The position numbers were made by a program, and so were the translations under genes. Below, piece after piece: positions 25,315-35,107 of a stretch of 50,561 nt of DNA; position 1 is the first letter of the stretch; each line of letters starts with the position of its first letter. Source of the DNA: Deltaproteobacteria bacterium. Lineage in GTDB: Bacteria; Desulfobacterota; SM23-61. A model generated the notes under the pieces. The model was not told the origin of the DNA. It did not search any database and was given only the letters and a program-made list of their open reading frames with translations. The DNA is taken from positions 1 to 50,561 of the forward strand of contig VGSF01000026.1 in the NCBI GenBank assembly GCA_016875165.1. The letters run 5' to 3'.

Positions 25315-27030
25315 ATGAAGGGCGCGGAAGTTTTAGTGCAGATGCTTCTGGAGTACAAGGTGGAAGTAATCTTTGGAGTCCCGGGAGACACAAGCCTGCC
25401 GCTTTATGAAGCCATTTATGACGCGGCGCCGAAGATTCAGCACGTCATGGCTCGTGATGAACGTTCCGCTGGCTTCATGGCCGATGCTTACGCTCGTATT
25501 GCTTACAAACCAGGAATCTGTGAGTGCCCCAGCGGGGCTGGCGCGCTTTATTCCTTACCCGGCCTGGCTGAAGCTAATTCCTCGTCCATCCCGGTGATCC
25601 TTTTCACCTCGGACATTTCCCTTGCGGACGAAGGGCGAGGGGCAATCACGGCTCTCGACCACCACAAGCTTTTTGAACCGATCACCAAATGGTCCAGCTT
25701 TTTAAAACAGACGGAAAAAATTCCCGAGACAATCCGGCGCGCTTTTAGGGTGGCCACGACCGGCCGGCCAGGGGCTGTGCACCTGGCTTTTCCCCAAGAA
25801 ATCATGACCGGAGAATATCAACCCGGTAGGCAAACGATCTTTGCTGAAACAGAGTGCGTTGACTACCCCGCCTATCGCACCCGCAGCAGTCAGAAGGTCC
25901 TTGAAGAGGCTGTGAGCTATTTTTTAAAAGCCATCCGGTCGGTGATTATTGCCGGGGGCGGAGCCAACCATTCCCAGGCCGGGCCGGAAATTATGGCCCT
26001 TGCGGAATGGCTGGCTGCTCCTGTGGTCACCACGATTTCCGGCCAGGGAATCATGCCGGATGACCATCCCCTCGCCCTGGGAGTGGTGGGGGATAATGGC
26101 TTTCACCCTTATGCCAACCAGGCCGTAGAAGAAGCCGACCTGCTTTTATATATCGGCTGCAAACGGGGTTCTGTCTCTACTATCCGCTGGACCCTGCCTT
26201 CCTACCAGCCTACGCGGAAAATAATTCAAATCGACCTGGATCCTCTGCAGTTGTCCAATAACTTCGCCAATACCTTGGACATAGCCGGTGATGCTAAGCT
26301 CGTCCTCAAAGACCTTGTAAACTTATTAATAAAAGAAGGAAAGCCGCGCAAGCTATCTCCCTGGATGGATGAACTCAATCGCATACGAGCGCTTTTCTGG
26401 AAAGATTCTCAGGCGGCGCTTTGCTCCGATGCCGTTCCTGTCAAACCCCAGCGGATCATCCAGGCTTTAAACCAGCGGCTTCCCGCGCCGGCTATTGTGA
26501 TTGCCGACGCTGGCACCCCCACACCGTATATCACCCGTTTTTTGAAGTTACAGGGTGGGGGATCACGGTTTTTAATCCCCAGATCTTTTGGAGGATTGGG
26601 TTACGCCATTCCCGCTGCGGTCGGCGCTTTTTATGCTCGCCCGGGAACCCGGGTCATTGCTCTTTTCGGAGATGGCAGTCTGGGAATGTCCGCCGGAGAG
26701 CTGGAAACCCTGGTCCGCTTGAATATTCCGGCTGTTTTGATTCATTTCAATAACGGATGTTTCGGCTGGATCAAGGCCTTGCAAGCTTTGCATTGCCAGG
26801 GCAAGTTCCAGTCGGTTGACTTTACTTCCGGAAATATGGCTCTGGTTGCCCAGGGGTTTAAGCTCAAGGCCTTTCATATCGAAACCCCGGATGAACTGGA
26901 GAAGTCCTTAGACCAAGCCTTTGCCATGCAGGCTCCTGTTTTTCTGGATGTGGTCACGGAGCCGGAGATAACGGAACTTCCCCCGGTTTATTCCTGGCTG
27001 AAGAAGGCCGAGAAAAAAGAAAAAGCCTGA
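25315..27030 (+). CDS. Thiamine diphosphate-dependent decarboxylase/carboligase
   Basis: A 571-residue member of the acetolactate synthase / benzoylformate decarboxylase superfamily with the three usual domains: Pyr (1-170), central (190-340) and PP (375-550). The catalytic Glu49 (R-D-E-R-S-A-G-F) activates ThDP. The diphosphate/Mg motif is G-D-G-S (452-455) with the N-N pair at 479-480. Its substrate is unknown; it could decarboxylate a 2-oxoacid or join aldehydes. It starts at ATG behind GGAAAGGAG. It leads a plus-strand cluster with an FAD oxidoreductase, TAXI-TRAP transporter, molybdopterin oxidoreductase and uronate isomerase-like protein. True acetolactate synthase is less likely, as no regulatory subunit is nearby. 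Confidence 0.9.
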   Translation: MKGAEVLVQMLLEYKVEVIFGVPGDTSLPLYEAIYDAAPKIQHVMARDERSAGFMADAYARIAYKPGICECPSGAGALYSLPGLAEANSSSIPVILFTSDISLADEGRGAITALDHHKLFEPITKWSSFLKQTEKIPETIRRAFRVATTGRPGAVHLAFPQEIMTGEYQPGRQTIFAETECVDYPAYRTRSSQKVLEEAVSYFLKAIRSVIIAGGGANHSQAGPEIMALAEWLAAPVVTTISGQGIMPDDHPLALGVVGDNGFHPYANQAVEEADLLLYIGCKRGSVSTIRWTLPSYQPTRKIIQIDLDPLQLSNNFANTLDIAGDAKLVLKDLVNLLIKEGKPRKLSPWMDELNRIRALFWKDSQAALCSDAVPVKPQRIIQALNQRLPAPAIVIADAGTPTPYITRFLKLQGGGSRFLIPRSFGGLGYAIPAAVGAFYARPGTRVIALFGDGSLGMSAGELETLVRLNIPAVLIHFNNGCFGWIKALQALHCQGKFQSVDFTSGNMALVAQGFKLKAFHIETPDELEKSLDQAFAMQAPVFLDVVTEPEITELPPVYSWLKKAEKKEKA

Positions 27031-27124
27031 AGAGAAAGCAATTTTCAAGTTTTGTTTGTTGCGGATGGTGGATTGCAGGTAAATTTTTTTTCGGCATTAC
27101 GCATTTGAAAAAGGGAGAATTTTT

Positions 27125-28399
27125 ATGAAAGTCGTCGTTGTGGGAGCTGGCTGGGCTGGGTGTGCAGGTTCTCTCTCTGCTAAAAAGCAAGGCGCTGAAG
27201 TTCTTTTGCTGGAACGGGCAGACATGTTGCTGGGAACTGGCCTGGTTGGGGGAATCATGCGCAACAATGGCCGTTTCACCGCCGCCGAGGAGATGATCGC
27301 CCTGGGAGGCGGGGAAATATTTCAGCTTGTCGATCAAAATTGCCTTCATCGCGGAATTGAATTCCCCGGCCATCCGCATTCCTCCCTGTATAACGTCGCC
27401 ACCATGGAGCCAGTGGTAAAAAGGTTTCTCCTGGAAAAAGGGGTTCAAATTCACCTTTCCACCCGCATCGATGAGGTGGAGATGAGAGAAGGCCGGATTC
27501 AAGCCGTTTCGGGAAAACGGGGAGAAGAAAAAGTTCGTTTTGCCGGAGATGTCTTTATTGACACGACCGGCACTGCCGGCCCTCCGGGCCAGTGCAGCAA
27601 ATACGGCAACGGCTGCGTCATGTGTATCCTCCGCTGTCCCACCTTCGGCGGAAGAGTCAGCATTTCCGCTAAAGCCGGAGCTCAGGAGATGGCCGGAAGA
27701 AAGGGGGATCAGGTTGGGGCCATGAGCGGCTCATGTAAACTCTTCAAGGAATCCCTTTCCCGGGAGATAGTTGACCTGCTGAGTAAAAAAGGAGTTGTCG
27801 TGATTCCCCTTCCTCCTTTTTTGCAGACGGAAGTGCAGCTCTCCATCAAAGCCTGTCAGCAATACGCCCTGCCGGAATTCCATGACAACCTCATTCTTCT
27901 CGATACCGGCCATGCCAAGCTGATGACCCCTTTCTTTCCCTTGGAGGCTTTACGAAAAATCCCCGGTTTTGAAAATGCCCGTTATGAAGATCCTTACGCC
28001 GGCGGCCTGGGCAACTCTATCCGCTACGTGGGCATGGCTAAGAGGGATGACGCGCTCAAGGTGGAAGGAGTGGAGAACCTCTTCTGCGCCGGGGAAAAAG
28101 CTGGATTGCTGGTGGGGCATACCGAGGCCATCGTCACCGGAACGCTCGCCGGATTCAATTCTGTACGGTATATAAAAAAAGAAAAACCGCTCATTCTTCC
28201 CACCACTCTATCTGTTGGCGATGCCATAAGCCATGTGCGGATTCAGATGGAAAATGAGGAAGGTTTGGGGTATAAATATACTTTTTCCGGGTCGGTCTAT
28301 TTCGAGCGCATGAAGCAAAAAGGCCTATATTCCACCGACCCAAAGGAGATAGAGAATAGAGTCGAGGCAGCCGGTATGGCCGGAATTTTTTTGCAATAA
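27125..28399 (+). CDS. FAD-dependent oxidoreductase with Cys cluster
   Basis: A 424-residue FAD-dependent oxidoreductase. The Rossmann dinucleotide motif G-A-G-W-A-G (7-12) lies at the N-terminus with E30 as ribose ligand, and the second FAD segment G-V-E-N-L-F-C-A-G-E-K-A-G near residue 312-324. A distinctive segment C157-x6-C164-x2-C167-x3-C171 follows D-T-T-G-T-A-G-P. I recall similar Cys-rich blocks in unassigned clostridial relatives. It might hold an Fe-S cluster or a redox-active cysteine pair (inference). It follows the ThDP enzyme by 94 bp behind GGGAGA. The substrate is unknown; the pairing suggests they act on the same compound. Confidence 0.88.
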   Translation: MKVVVVGAGWAGCAGSLSAKKQGAEVLLLERADMLLGTGLVGGIMRNNGRFTAAEEMIALGGGEIFQLVDQNCLHRGIEFPGHPHSSLYNVATMEPVVKRFLLEKGVQIHLSTRIDEVEMREGRIQAVSGKRGEEKVRFAGDVFIDTTGTAGPPGQCSKYGNGCVMCILRCPTFGGRVSISAKAGAQEMAGRKGDQVGAMSGSCKLFKESLSREIVDLLSKKGVVVIPLPPFLQTEVQLSIKACQQYALPEFHDNLILLDTGHAKLMTPFFPLEALRKIPGFENARYEDPYAGGLGNSIRYVGMAKRDDALKVEGVENLFCAGEKAGLLVGHTEAIVTGTLAGFNSVRYIKKEKPLILPTTLSVGDAISHVRIQMENEEGLGYKYTFSGSVYFERMKQKGLYSTDPKEIENRVEAAGMAGIFLQ

Positions 28400-28403
28400 T
28401 CTC

Positions 28404-28560
28404 TTGATGGTCTCGTAAAAAGTCCCGTTTTCGTCATTGCGAGGAGTTCCGCCAATGCGGGACGATGAAGCAATCCCGTATTTTCAAGGACTTATAAAAA
28501 CGAGATTGCTTCGCTTTCGCTCGCAATGACTCTTCTGCCGACTTTTTACGAGATCATCAT
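28404..28560. repeat. CGTAAAAAGTC-ended palindromic repeat, copy 6
   Basis: TGATGGTCTCGTAAAAAGTC to GACTTTTTACGAGATCATC, with the GTCATTGCGAGGAGTTCCGC...GCTCGCAATGAC interior. It begins 5 bp after the FAD oxidoreductase stop codon, so it would form the 3' end of that transcript unless transcription continues into the TAXI gene. Confidence 0.8.
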
Positions 28561-28689
28561 CTCTTAAACCACCAAAATGGCTTTGGAAAAGTTTTTGGAA
28601 AGAGGGAGGTGGTGCAAAGGGGAAATAGGAATGAAGAAAATAAACACACGGAGGAGGGTGAAGCCAGCGGCAAGGGGCTCTTCCCCGGT

Positions 28690-28887
28690 GCGGTAAAGCC
28701 TCTGTTTAGGCCCGGGGGCCAGGCCGGAACGCGCCGGAAGCATCGGTTGAACATTAAAAACGCTTAGCGCTATGCGCAGAGCGAATTATTTCGTGCCTTA
28801 TGATTCCAAGCGGGCCGGTCTGGCCTCCGGGCCCTGGAATCCCTTGGCCCTGGTGACACACCTTTTTTCAAAGAGCTAAAGTGTTAC
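28690..28887 (+). repeat. 266-bp MITE-like element, degraded copy B
   Basis: The right two-thirds of the family is recognisable: GCCCGGGGGCCAGGCCGG, AACGCGCCGGAAGCATCGG, CTTATGATTCCAAGCGGGCC and the terminal CAAAGAGCTAAAGTGTTAC. The left terminal repeat is missing, and a segment after GCATCGGTTG is replaced by unrelated sequence. It lies 46 bp upstream of the TAXI protein start codon. Confidence 0.7.
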
Positions 28888-28932
28888 AACCTTTTAATAT
28901 TTGTCCCTGCTAATAGGAGAAAGGAGAAAATC

Positions 28933-29958
28933 ATGATTAAGAAATGCTTCGCTTTCGTTTTACTCCTGGGCTTGGTAATGACCTGGAACATTCCGGGATC
29001 CGTGGCCCAGCAACTTCCGCCCATTCTCAACATCGGCACCCATCCCGTAGGTTCCTTCGGCAACATTATGGGGACGGCCACAGCCACGCTATTAGGCAAA
29101 TACACCCCTATGAAAGCAACGGTAAAGGCCATGGCCGGTCCTGCGGCCTGGTATCCATTGGTCCTAACCCAGGAGGTTGACCTGGGAGTGGCTAACAACT
29201 GGGATTCCGAAAAAGGATATTTAGGGGAATCCGTTTATGAGAAATTGTCCAGAGGCAAGGGATTTCCGGTTTGCCTCATGACCGTTGGCATAGCCTACGC
29301 CGGAGGGTTGGTGGTGGCCGCGGATTCGGGTATTACTAAGTATTCGGATCTCAAAGGCAAGAGAGTGGCCGGGAACATTCCCACGCCCTCGCTTCAACTG
29401 CAGACCGAGGCCTATGTGGCCAATGGCGGAGTCAGCTGGGCAGAAGTCAAACCCGTTCCGGTCAGTTCGGTGGCCGAAGGAGTGAAGGCTGTAATTGAAG
29501 GCCGGGCAGACGCCTCAGCCACTATTACCATTGGCATGCCGGTTATCGATGAACTCCATGCCAAAAGGGGAGCCAGAATTCTACCCTTCGATACATCTGC
29601 GGAGGCCGTTAAAAGGACCAGAGAAAAATTCCCCGGTTATCCGCTCAAAGTCACCCCCGGACCAGGGCGAACGGGAGTCGAAAAAGAGATGTTCCTGTGG
29701 GGCTATGACATCTATTTAGTGGGCAGACAGGATCTGCCGGATGAGGCTGCTTACCTGATCGTTAAGGCTCTCTGGGAAAATCATAAAGAACTTGGTCCCG
29801 TTCACGTGCTTCTGAAAGACTGGGTGCCGGAGCGCTTCGTTTCCAAGGAAGCTTTAGTCCCGTATCATCCGGGAGCCATCAAATTCTACAAGGAGAAAGG
29901 CGTGTGGACAGATGAGATGGCCAAACTTCAGGAAGCGCTGCTGGCCAAAAAGAAATAA
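28933..29958 (+). CDS. TAXI-family TRAP transporter solute-binding protein
   Basis: A 341-residue periplasmic binding protein of the TAXI branch of TRAP transporters. A signal peptide with M-I-K-K then a hydrophobic core ends near V-A-Q at residue 27. The mature protein has the family start I-L-N-I-G-T-H-P-V-G-S, then G-V-A-N-N-W-D, L-K-G-K-R-V-A, and a ligand-binding two-lobe pattern. AGGAGAAAGGAG precedes the ATG. It works with the fused DctQM-type permease encoded 375 bp downstream to import an anionic substrate with ions. TAXI substrates are mostly undefined; glutamate and other carboxylates are reported for some. Confidence 0.94.
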   Translation: MIKKCFAFVLLLGLVMTWNIPGSVAQQLPPILNIGTHPVGSFGNIMGTATATLLGKYTPMKATVKAMAGPAAWYPLVLTQEVDLGVANNWDSEKGYLGESVYEKLSRGKGFPVCLMTVGIAYAGGLVVAADSGITKYSDLKGKRVAGNIPTPSLQLQTEAYVANGGVSWAEVKPVPVSSVAEGVKAVIEGRADASATITIGMPVIDELHAKRGARILPFDTSAEAVKRTREKFPGYPLKVTPGPGRTGVEKEMFLWGYDIYLVGRQDLPDEAAYLIVKALWENHKELGPVHVLLKDWVPERFVSKEALVPYHPGAIKFYKEKGVWTDEMAKLQEALLAKKK

Positions 29959-30003
29959 GCGGATTCACCGGAACAGGGTGGCAGTTTGGAATGTGCCTTT
30001 TTG

Positions 30004-30147
30004 AACCCAAAAAATGCGCGAATTGTAGCCGCAACCCTTTAGGTTGCGCGTTTGTGGAAGATATTTTTAAACCTTTTGGGTTCGTTCTTTCGCAGGCTAA
30101 AGCCTGCGGCTACAAGGGTTTTTATAAATTTGCGCTTTTTTTGGGTT
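30004..30147. repeat. 144-bp palindromic element with AACCCAAAAAATGCGC ends
   Basis: AACCCAAAAAATGCGC (30004-30019) is inverted as GCGCTTTTTTTGGGTT (30132-30147). Inside are TTGTAGCCGCAACC and GGCTACAAGG arms with two small hairpins. It is followed 5 bp later by a CGTAAAAAGTC repeat, making an array of two palindromes between the TAXI protein and its permease. Confidence 0.65.
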
Positions 30148-30152
30148 GAAGA

Positions 30153-30312
30153 ATGATGAACTCGTAAAAAGTCCGAAAGCTCCTTTTGCCGTCATTCCGG
30201 CGAAAGCCGGAATCCAGTTATTTCAAGGAGTTATCAAACCTCTGGACTCCGGTTTTCACCTGTCTGCCAGGCACAGACAGGCCGGAGCGACGACTTTTTA
30301 CGAGGCCATCAA
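30153..30312. repeat. CGTAAAAAGTC-ended palindromic repeat, copy 7
   Basis: TGATGAACTCGTAAAAAGTC to GACTTTTTACGAGGCCATC. The interior is a perfect GTCATTCCGGC-GAAA-GCCGGAATCCAG hairpin plus a second CTCCGGTTTTCACC...GGCCGGAG part. It ends only a few bases before the permease gene. Confidence 0.8.
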
Positions 30313-30332
30313 GAATGGAAGAGAAGATAAAG

Positions 30333-32258
30333 ATGGACGACCTCAAAGAAGAATCGAGATTTAGAAGACCAGCGGGAATGCTGGGCCAGGGGACGGATAT
30401 TTTACTTGCCTCAGTTCCCATCATCGGGATAATCTCCATTTTAAATCTTCCCCTCCATCTTGGCCTCTCTTTTTACATTCAACAGTACCTGGCCATTTTT
30501 TTCGGGGTGATCCTGGCCCTCGTCTTCATCCTGGTGCCCTTTAAAAAAGGGGCCCCGAAAAATCTTGTGCCAGGGTATGATTTAGTCTTCTCCGGGCTAA
30601 GTTTAATTGTGGGCATCTACCTCGCCCTGTTTTATCGGGAGATTGTTGTCGAATTGGGACTTCTGATCCCCCACAGAGTCGCTCTCGGCACAATCGCCGT
30701 AATCCTGATTTTGGAAGCATCCCGGCGGCTCTTAGGCTGGCCTTTTTTGATAATCGTTTTTATTTTTATTTTTTACGCCCTGTTTTCTTTTCTCTTCCCC
30801 GGAGGGCTATACGGCAAAGGGGTCTCCTGGTCCCGGCTGGCTAACTTTTTATACCTCGACCCCCAGGGCATCCTGGGCACTGCCCTTGAGATCGCCGCAA
30901 CCGTTGTCTTATCCTTCGTTTTATTCGGACAGGCCCTCTTTAAGACAGGCGGGGGTAAGGTATTCACCGACTCGGCCATGGCCTTGATGGGCCGCTTTAG
31001 GGGCGGCCCGGCAAAAGTAGCCGTGTTAGCCAGCTCCCTTTTCGGAACGATGTCCGGAAGCGCCGTCGCCAACGTTGTTACGACCGGTTCGGTGACTATT
31101 CCCATGATGAAAAAGACCGGTTATCCCCCCTATTTCGCCGCAGCAGTGGAAGCCACTGCTTCCAGCGGAGGGCAAATCATGCCGCCCATTATGGGCGCCG
31201 CGGCCTTTTTGATGGCTACCTTCCTGGGGATTCATTATTCCAAAGTAGCCATCACCGCCATTATTCCTGCGCTGCTTTATTACATGGCTCTCATTATCCA
31301 GGTGGACTTGAGAGCGGCCAAGGACGGCTTAAAAGGGCTCCCTTGCGAAACCCTCCCCAGACTGAGGGATGTATTTAAAAGAGGGTGGCTTTTTTCCGTC
31401 CCGCTTCTGGTTCTCATCTACGCCCTCTTTTTCCTGATGCTGGATGCTGACAAATCCGGATTATACGCCACAGCCACAGTATTTCTTGTCGGTTTTATCC
31501 TCAAAGAAAATCGGCTTTCCTTAAAAAAGGTAACAGTCATCTTTAAGGAAACCGGAGAGGGGATGCTGGAGATCGGGGTCATCTGCGCGGCTGCCGGGGT
31601 GATCATCGGCATTCTAGTGCTTACCGGTTTAGGTTTGGCCTTCTCCCAAACCCTGGTGAGCCTTGCCGGGGGAAGCGCCATCATCCTCCTTATTCTCGGG
31701 GCCATTGGGGCCATCATTCTCGGAATGGGCATGACCGCCACCGCCGCCTATCTCCTGATGGTCATCCTGATCGCACCGGCCCTTGTGCAATTGGGGGTGA
31801 AACCGTTAAATGCCCATATGTTCGTCTTCTATTTCGCGATCATGTCTTTTCTTACTCCGCCCATCTGCTTGGCCGTCTATGCCGCCGCTTCCCTGGCCGG
31901 GGCAGATATGATGAAAACCGCTTATCAAGCCATCAAATTGGGAATCGCCGCCTATATCGTCCCTTTCCTGTTCGCTTACCACCCTTCCCTGCTGCTTCAA
32001 GGAAACCCTCTGGAAATTATCCATGCGGTCATTACCGCATTGATCGGGATCAGTCTCATTGCCATAGGGATTGAGGGATTCTTATTCCGGGAATTGTCCT
32101 GGGGAAAAAGGGGCTTGCTCCTCCTCGGAGGGCTGGGCTCTTTGGTTCCCGGCTGGACCAGTGATTTGATAGGTCTATGTGTAGGGATCCCCATCATCTT
32201 CCTGGAATGGAGAGCCTATAGACTTCATAAAAGAGAAAAGCAAGCGCCTAATTACTAA
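30333..32258 (+). CDS. TRAP transporter fused permease (DctQM type)
   Basis: A 641-residue integral membrane protein with the small (DctQ-like) and large (DctM-like) TRAP permease parts fused, as is normal for TAXI systems. An N-terminal cytoplasmic lead (to about residue 25) is followed by around 16 or more predicted membrane helices. The large part has the Gly/Ala/Ser-rich hairpin regions S-G-S-A-V-A-N-V-V-T-T-G and G-G-Q-I-M-P-P-I-M-G that line the substrate path. I chose ATG at 30333, after AGAGAAG; an ATG at 30315 is also possible. Longer frames upstream read through a repeat. It partners the TAXI binding protein at 28933. Confidence 0.93.
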   Translation: MDDLKEESRFRRPAGMLGQGTDILLASVPIIGIISILNLPLHLGLSFYIQQYLAIFFGVILALVFILVPFKKGAPKNLVPGYDLVFSGLSLIVGIYLALFYREIVVELGLLIPHRVALGTIAVILILEASRRLLGWPFLIIVFIFIFYALFSFLFPGGLYGKGVSWSRLANFLYLDPQGILGTALEIAATVVLSFVLFGQALFKTGGGKVFTDSAMALMGRFRGGPAKVAVLASSLFGTMSGSAVANVVTTGSVTIPMMKKTGYPPYFAAAVEATASSGGQIMPPIMGAAAFLMATFLGIHYSKVAITAIIPALLYYMALIIQVDLRAAKDGLKGLPCETLPRLRDVFKRGWLFSVPLLVLIYALFFLMLDADKSGLYATATVFLVGFILKENRLSLKKVTVIFKETGEGMLEIGVICAAAGVIIGILVLTGLGLAFSQTLVSLAGGSAIILLILGAIGAIILGMGMTATAAYLLMVILIAPALVQLGVKPLNAHMFVFYFAIMSFLTPPICLAVYAAASLAGADMMKTAYQAIKLGIAAYIVPFLFAYHPSLLLQGNPLEIIHAVITALIGISLIAIGIEGFLFRELSWGKRGLLLLGGLGSLVPGWTSDLIGLCVGIPIIFLEWRAYRLHKREKQAPNY

Positions 32259-32276
32259 TCCTTATAGCATTACGAT

Positions 32277-35069
32277 ATGGAAAAAATCGCTGTGGTTCGA
32301 TTTATCCTGAACGGGGAAGAAGTGGAAGCCAGGGTTGATCCGCAGATGACTCTTTTGCGGTATCTGCGAGATGAGCGGCGGCTTACCGGCACAAAAAACG
32401 GCTGCAGCGCCAACCACTGCGGAGCCTGTATGGTGCTGCTGAACGGCCTTCCCACCAAGTCCTGCCTGTTGAAATTGGAGCGGGTGGCCGGAAAAAAAGT
32501 GGAGACTATCGAAGGGCTGAGCAAGCCGGAAGAATTGCACCCCATCCAGGCCGCTTTTTTAGCCACCGGGGCTGTTCAGTGCGGTTTTTGCACTCCTGGA
32601 ATGATCATCTCCGTCAAGGGCCTGCTGGACCGTCTTCCTTCCCCCACAGAAGAGCAGATCCGCGAAGCCCTCAGGGAAAACATCTGTCGCTGTACCGGTT
32701 ACATCAAGATCATCGAAGCGGTCAAACTGGCTGCCCGCTGGATCCGCCGCCCGGAGGAGATGCGCAGCCGGGTCGTAGAGACGGGATTGGGCCGGTCAGC
32801 GCCAGACCTTGACGGGAAAGCCAAAATTAGAGGGTGTCTCACTTTTGCGGACGACATGTATATGGAAGGCCTGCTCTACGGTAAAATTCTCTGGAGCCGC
32901 TATCCTCATGCCGAAATCCTTTCCCTGGATACTTCCCTGGCCAAAAAAGCTCCTGGGATTCAGGCAATTTTAACAGCGGATGACGTCCCGGGGCATAACG
33001 GGATGGGATCGTTAAATCCTGATCAACCGGTGTTATGCCGGGACCGGGTGCGCTTTGTGGGAGATGCCATTGCCGTTGTTTTCGCCGAAACCCCGGCCGC
33101 TGCGGAAATGGCCGTTAAGCAAATCAAAGTTGATTACCGGGAACTCCCGGGAATTTTTTCACCCCAGGAAGCCTTAAGACCGGAAGCCCTTCCGTTGCAC
33201 CCCGGAGGAAACATCTGTAAGCATTTACTGCACGAGGAGGGCAACATCGAGGCCGGCTTCCGGCAGGCCGCAGTGGTGGTGGAAGGTCATTTCGAGACTC
33301 CATTTGTGGAACACGCCTACCTGGAGCCTGAAGCAGGTATCGGGCTTGTGGATGAAAACGGCATCCTTACGATTTATGCCCCGACTCAGTTTCCCTTTGA
33401 AATCCGAAAACAACTGGCCGCGGTGTTAAGCCTGCCGGAAGAACGGATCCGGGTAATTGCCACGCCCCTTGGCGGGGCTTTTGGCAGCAAGCTGGATAAT
33501 ACCGTGGAGGCTCTTCTGGCCATTGGGGCCTACCATCTGCGACGGCCGGTAAAGATCACTTTAACCCGGGAGGAATCCATAAGGGTGAGCACCAAGCGTC
33601 ACGCCTACTGGATGGATTACCGGGTAGGCCTGGATTCCGCCGGACACTTAGTGGCTGTGGATGCCAAACTCCTCTCTGATGCCGGACCCTACACAGCTCT
33701 CAGCCCCCGGGTCATCGACCAGGCATGTATCTTTGCCTGCGGCCCTTATGAGGTGCCTAACGTGCGGGTGGAAGGCTGGGCTATGTATACCAACAACGCC
33801 AATGGCAGCGCCTTCCGGGGCTTTGGCATCAACCAGGCCGCCGTAGCAATTGAATCCCTTCTGGACGAGGCAGCCAGGAAGCTTTGCATCGACCCGTTTG
33901 AGATCAGGATGATCAACGCCCTAAAGATTGGAGACAGAACCATCTCCGGAGAAATACTGAAAGTTAGCGTGGCCACACAGGCTACCATCCAGGCAGTCCG
34001 GGAGGCATTGCCAAAGGAATTGCCGGCCATCCAGGCCCGAAAGGTCCCCGGCAAGAGGATTGGTGTCGGCATGGCCAGCGGATTTAAAAACGTGGGCGCC
34101 GGCAAAGGGAAAGTGGATGACGCCGGGGCTATCTTCAGCCTGCAAGCAGACGGCTGGGTGCTGTTGCGGGCATCGGCTGTGGACATGGGCCAGGGTATCC
34201 GCACTGTCCTAGTACAGGTGGCATCCGAGGTGTTAGGATTAGATGATCAACTGTTCGATATTATCACCGGGGATACCGCGCTGACCATCCCTCACGGCGG
34301 CGCCGTAGGGGAAAGACAAACCCTGATCACCGGCAAGGCAGTGGAACTGGCAGCGAGGGAGTTTAAAACAAAATTACTGCAAAAGGCAACTGCCCATTAC
34401 GAATTACCCTTTGAGCGCCTCCGAATAAGAGGAAAAGAAATTTTCGACGAAAGCAGGGGTTTGGCCATACCGCTGGCCGAACTTGCCGGACGAATCAAAA
34501 AGGCCGGAGAGGAATTGCAAGTCCAATATTATTACACAGCCCCCAAAACCTACGCCCTGGCGGATAAAGATGCCAGGCGCACTGTTCCGCCGGAAGAATA
34601 CCGCAATTATCCATCATATGCCTATACAACCCAGGTGGCCGTGGTGGAGGTGGATGAAAACACCGGGCAGGTGCAAGTGCTGAAGATCATCGCCGCCCAC
34701 GACTGCGGCCGGGCCATAAACCCCCGGAAGATCGAAGGTCAGATTGAAGGTAGCTGTGCTCAGGGTCTGGGGTATGCTCTCTCAGAGGCCTATATTCTGG
34801 ACAGAGGAATTCCGGTCACTCGGACCTTCAAGCAACTGCGCGTACCCACTGTCATGGATATTCCGGATATCCGGTGCATCCTGGTTGAAGATCCGGAACC
34901 GGCTGGCCCCTTTGGCGCCAAGGGAATTTCCGAGGTGGCCACCGTGCCAATTACCCCGGCCATCCTGAATGCCATTTACGATGCCACCGGTGTGCGCATC
35001 TATACCCTCCCGGCAACCCCCGACAAGGTGCTGGCGGGCTTGAGAAGCCGGCAGGCCGTAAAGGTTTGA
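32277..35069 (+). CDS. Xanthine dehydrogenase-family FeS-molybdopterin oxidoreductase (no FAD domain)
   Basis: A 930-residue single-chain molybdenum hydroxylase. Residues 1-155 form the 2Fe-2S subunit: cluster I Cys43, 48, 51, 63 and cluster II Cys102, 105, 137, 139 (C-G-F-C-T-P-G...C-R-C-T-G-Y). From about residue 175 the molybdopterin domains follow, with G-G-A-F-G-S-K, A-F-R-G-F-G, D-M-G-Q-G-I and the catalytic Glu in G-A-K-G-I-S-E. The FAD domain is missing, which resembles Desulfovibrio-type Mop aldehyde oxidoreductase (about 907 residues). It likely hydroxylates an aldehyde or N-heterocycle and passes electrons to ferredoxin or flavodoxin. It follows the TRAP permease by 18 bp. Substrate unknown. 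Confidence 0.94.
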   Translation: MEKIAVVRFILNGEEVEARVDPQMTLLRYLRDERRLTGTKNGCSANHCGACMVLLNGLPTKSCLLKLERVAGKKVETIEGLSKPEELHPIQAAFLATGAVQCGFCTPGMIISVKGLLDRLPSPTEEQIREALRENICRCTGYIKIIEAVKLAARWIRRPEEMRSRVVETGLGRSAPDLDGKAKIRGCLTFADDMYMEGLLYGKILWSRYPHAEILSLDTSLAKKAPGIQAILTADDVPGHNGMGSLNPDQPVLCRDRVRFVGDAIAVVFAETPAAAEMAVKQIKVDYRELPGIFSPQEALRPEALPLHPGGNICKHLLHEEGNIEAGFRQAAVVVEGHFETPFVEHAYLEPEAGIGLVDENGILTIYAPTQFPFEIRKQLAAVLSLPEERIRVIATPLGGAFGSKLDNTVEALLAIGAYHLRRPVKITLTREESIRVSTKRHAYWMDYRVGLDSAGHLVAVDAKLLSDAGPYTALSPRVIDQACIFACGPYEVPNVRVEGWAMYTNNANGSAFRGFGINQAAVAIESLLDEAARKLCIDPFEIRMINALKIGDRTISGEILKVSVATQATIQAVREALPKELPAIQARKVPGKRIGVGMASGFKNVGAGKGKVDDAGAIFSLQADGWVLLRASAVDMGQGIRTVLVQVASEVLGLDDQLFDIITGDTALTIPHGGAVGERQTLITGKAVELAAREFKTKLLQKATAHYELPFERLRIRGKEIFDESRGLAIPLAELAGRIKKAGEELQVQYYYTAPKTYALADKDARRTVPPEEYRNYPSYAYTTQVAVVEVDENTGQVQVLKIIAAHDCGRAINPRKIEGQIEGSCAQGLGYALSEAYILDRGIPVTRTFKQLRVPTVMDIPDIRCILVEDPEPAGPFGAKGISEVATVPITPAILNAIYDATGVRIYTLPATPDKVLAGLRSRQAVKV

Positions 35070-35107
35070 GCCGTAGAACTAATTTCGAGCCCGAGAAGAA
35101 AAGGGAT

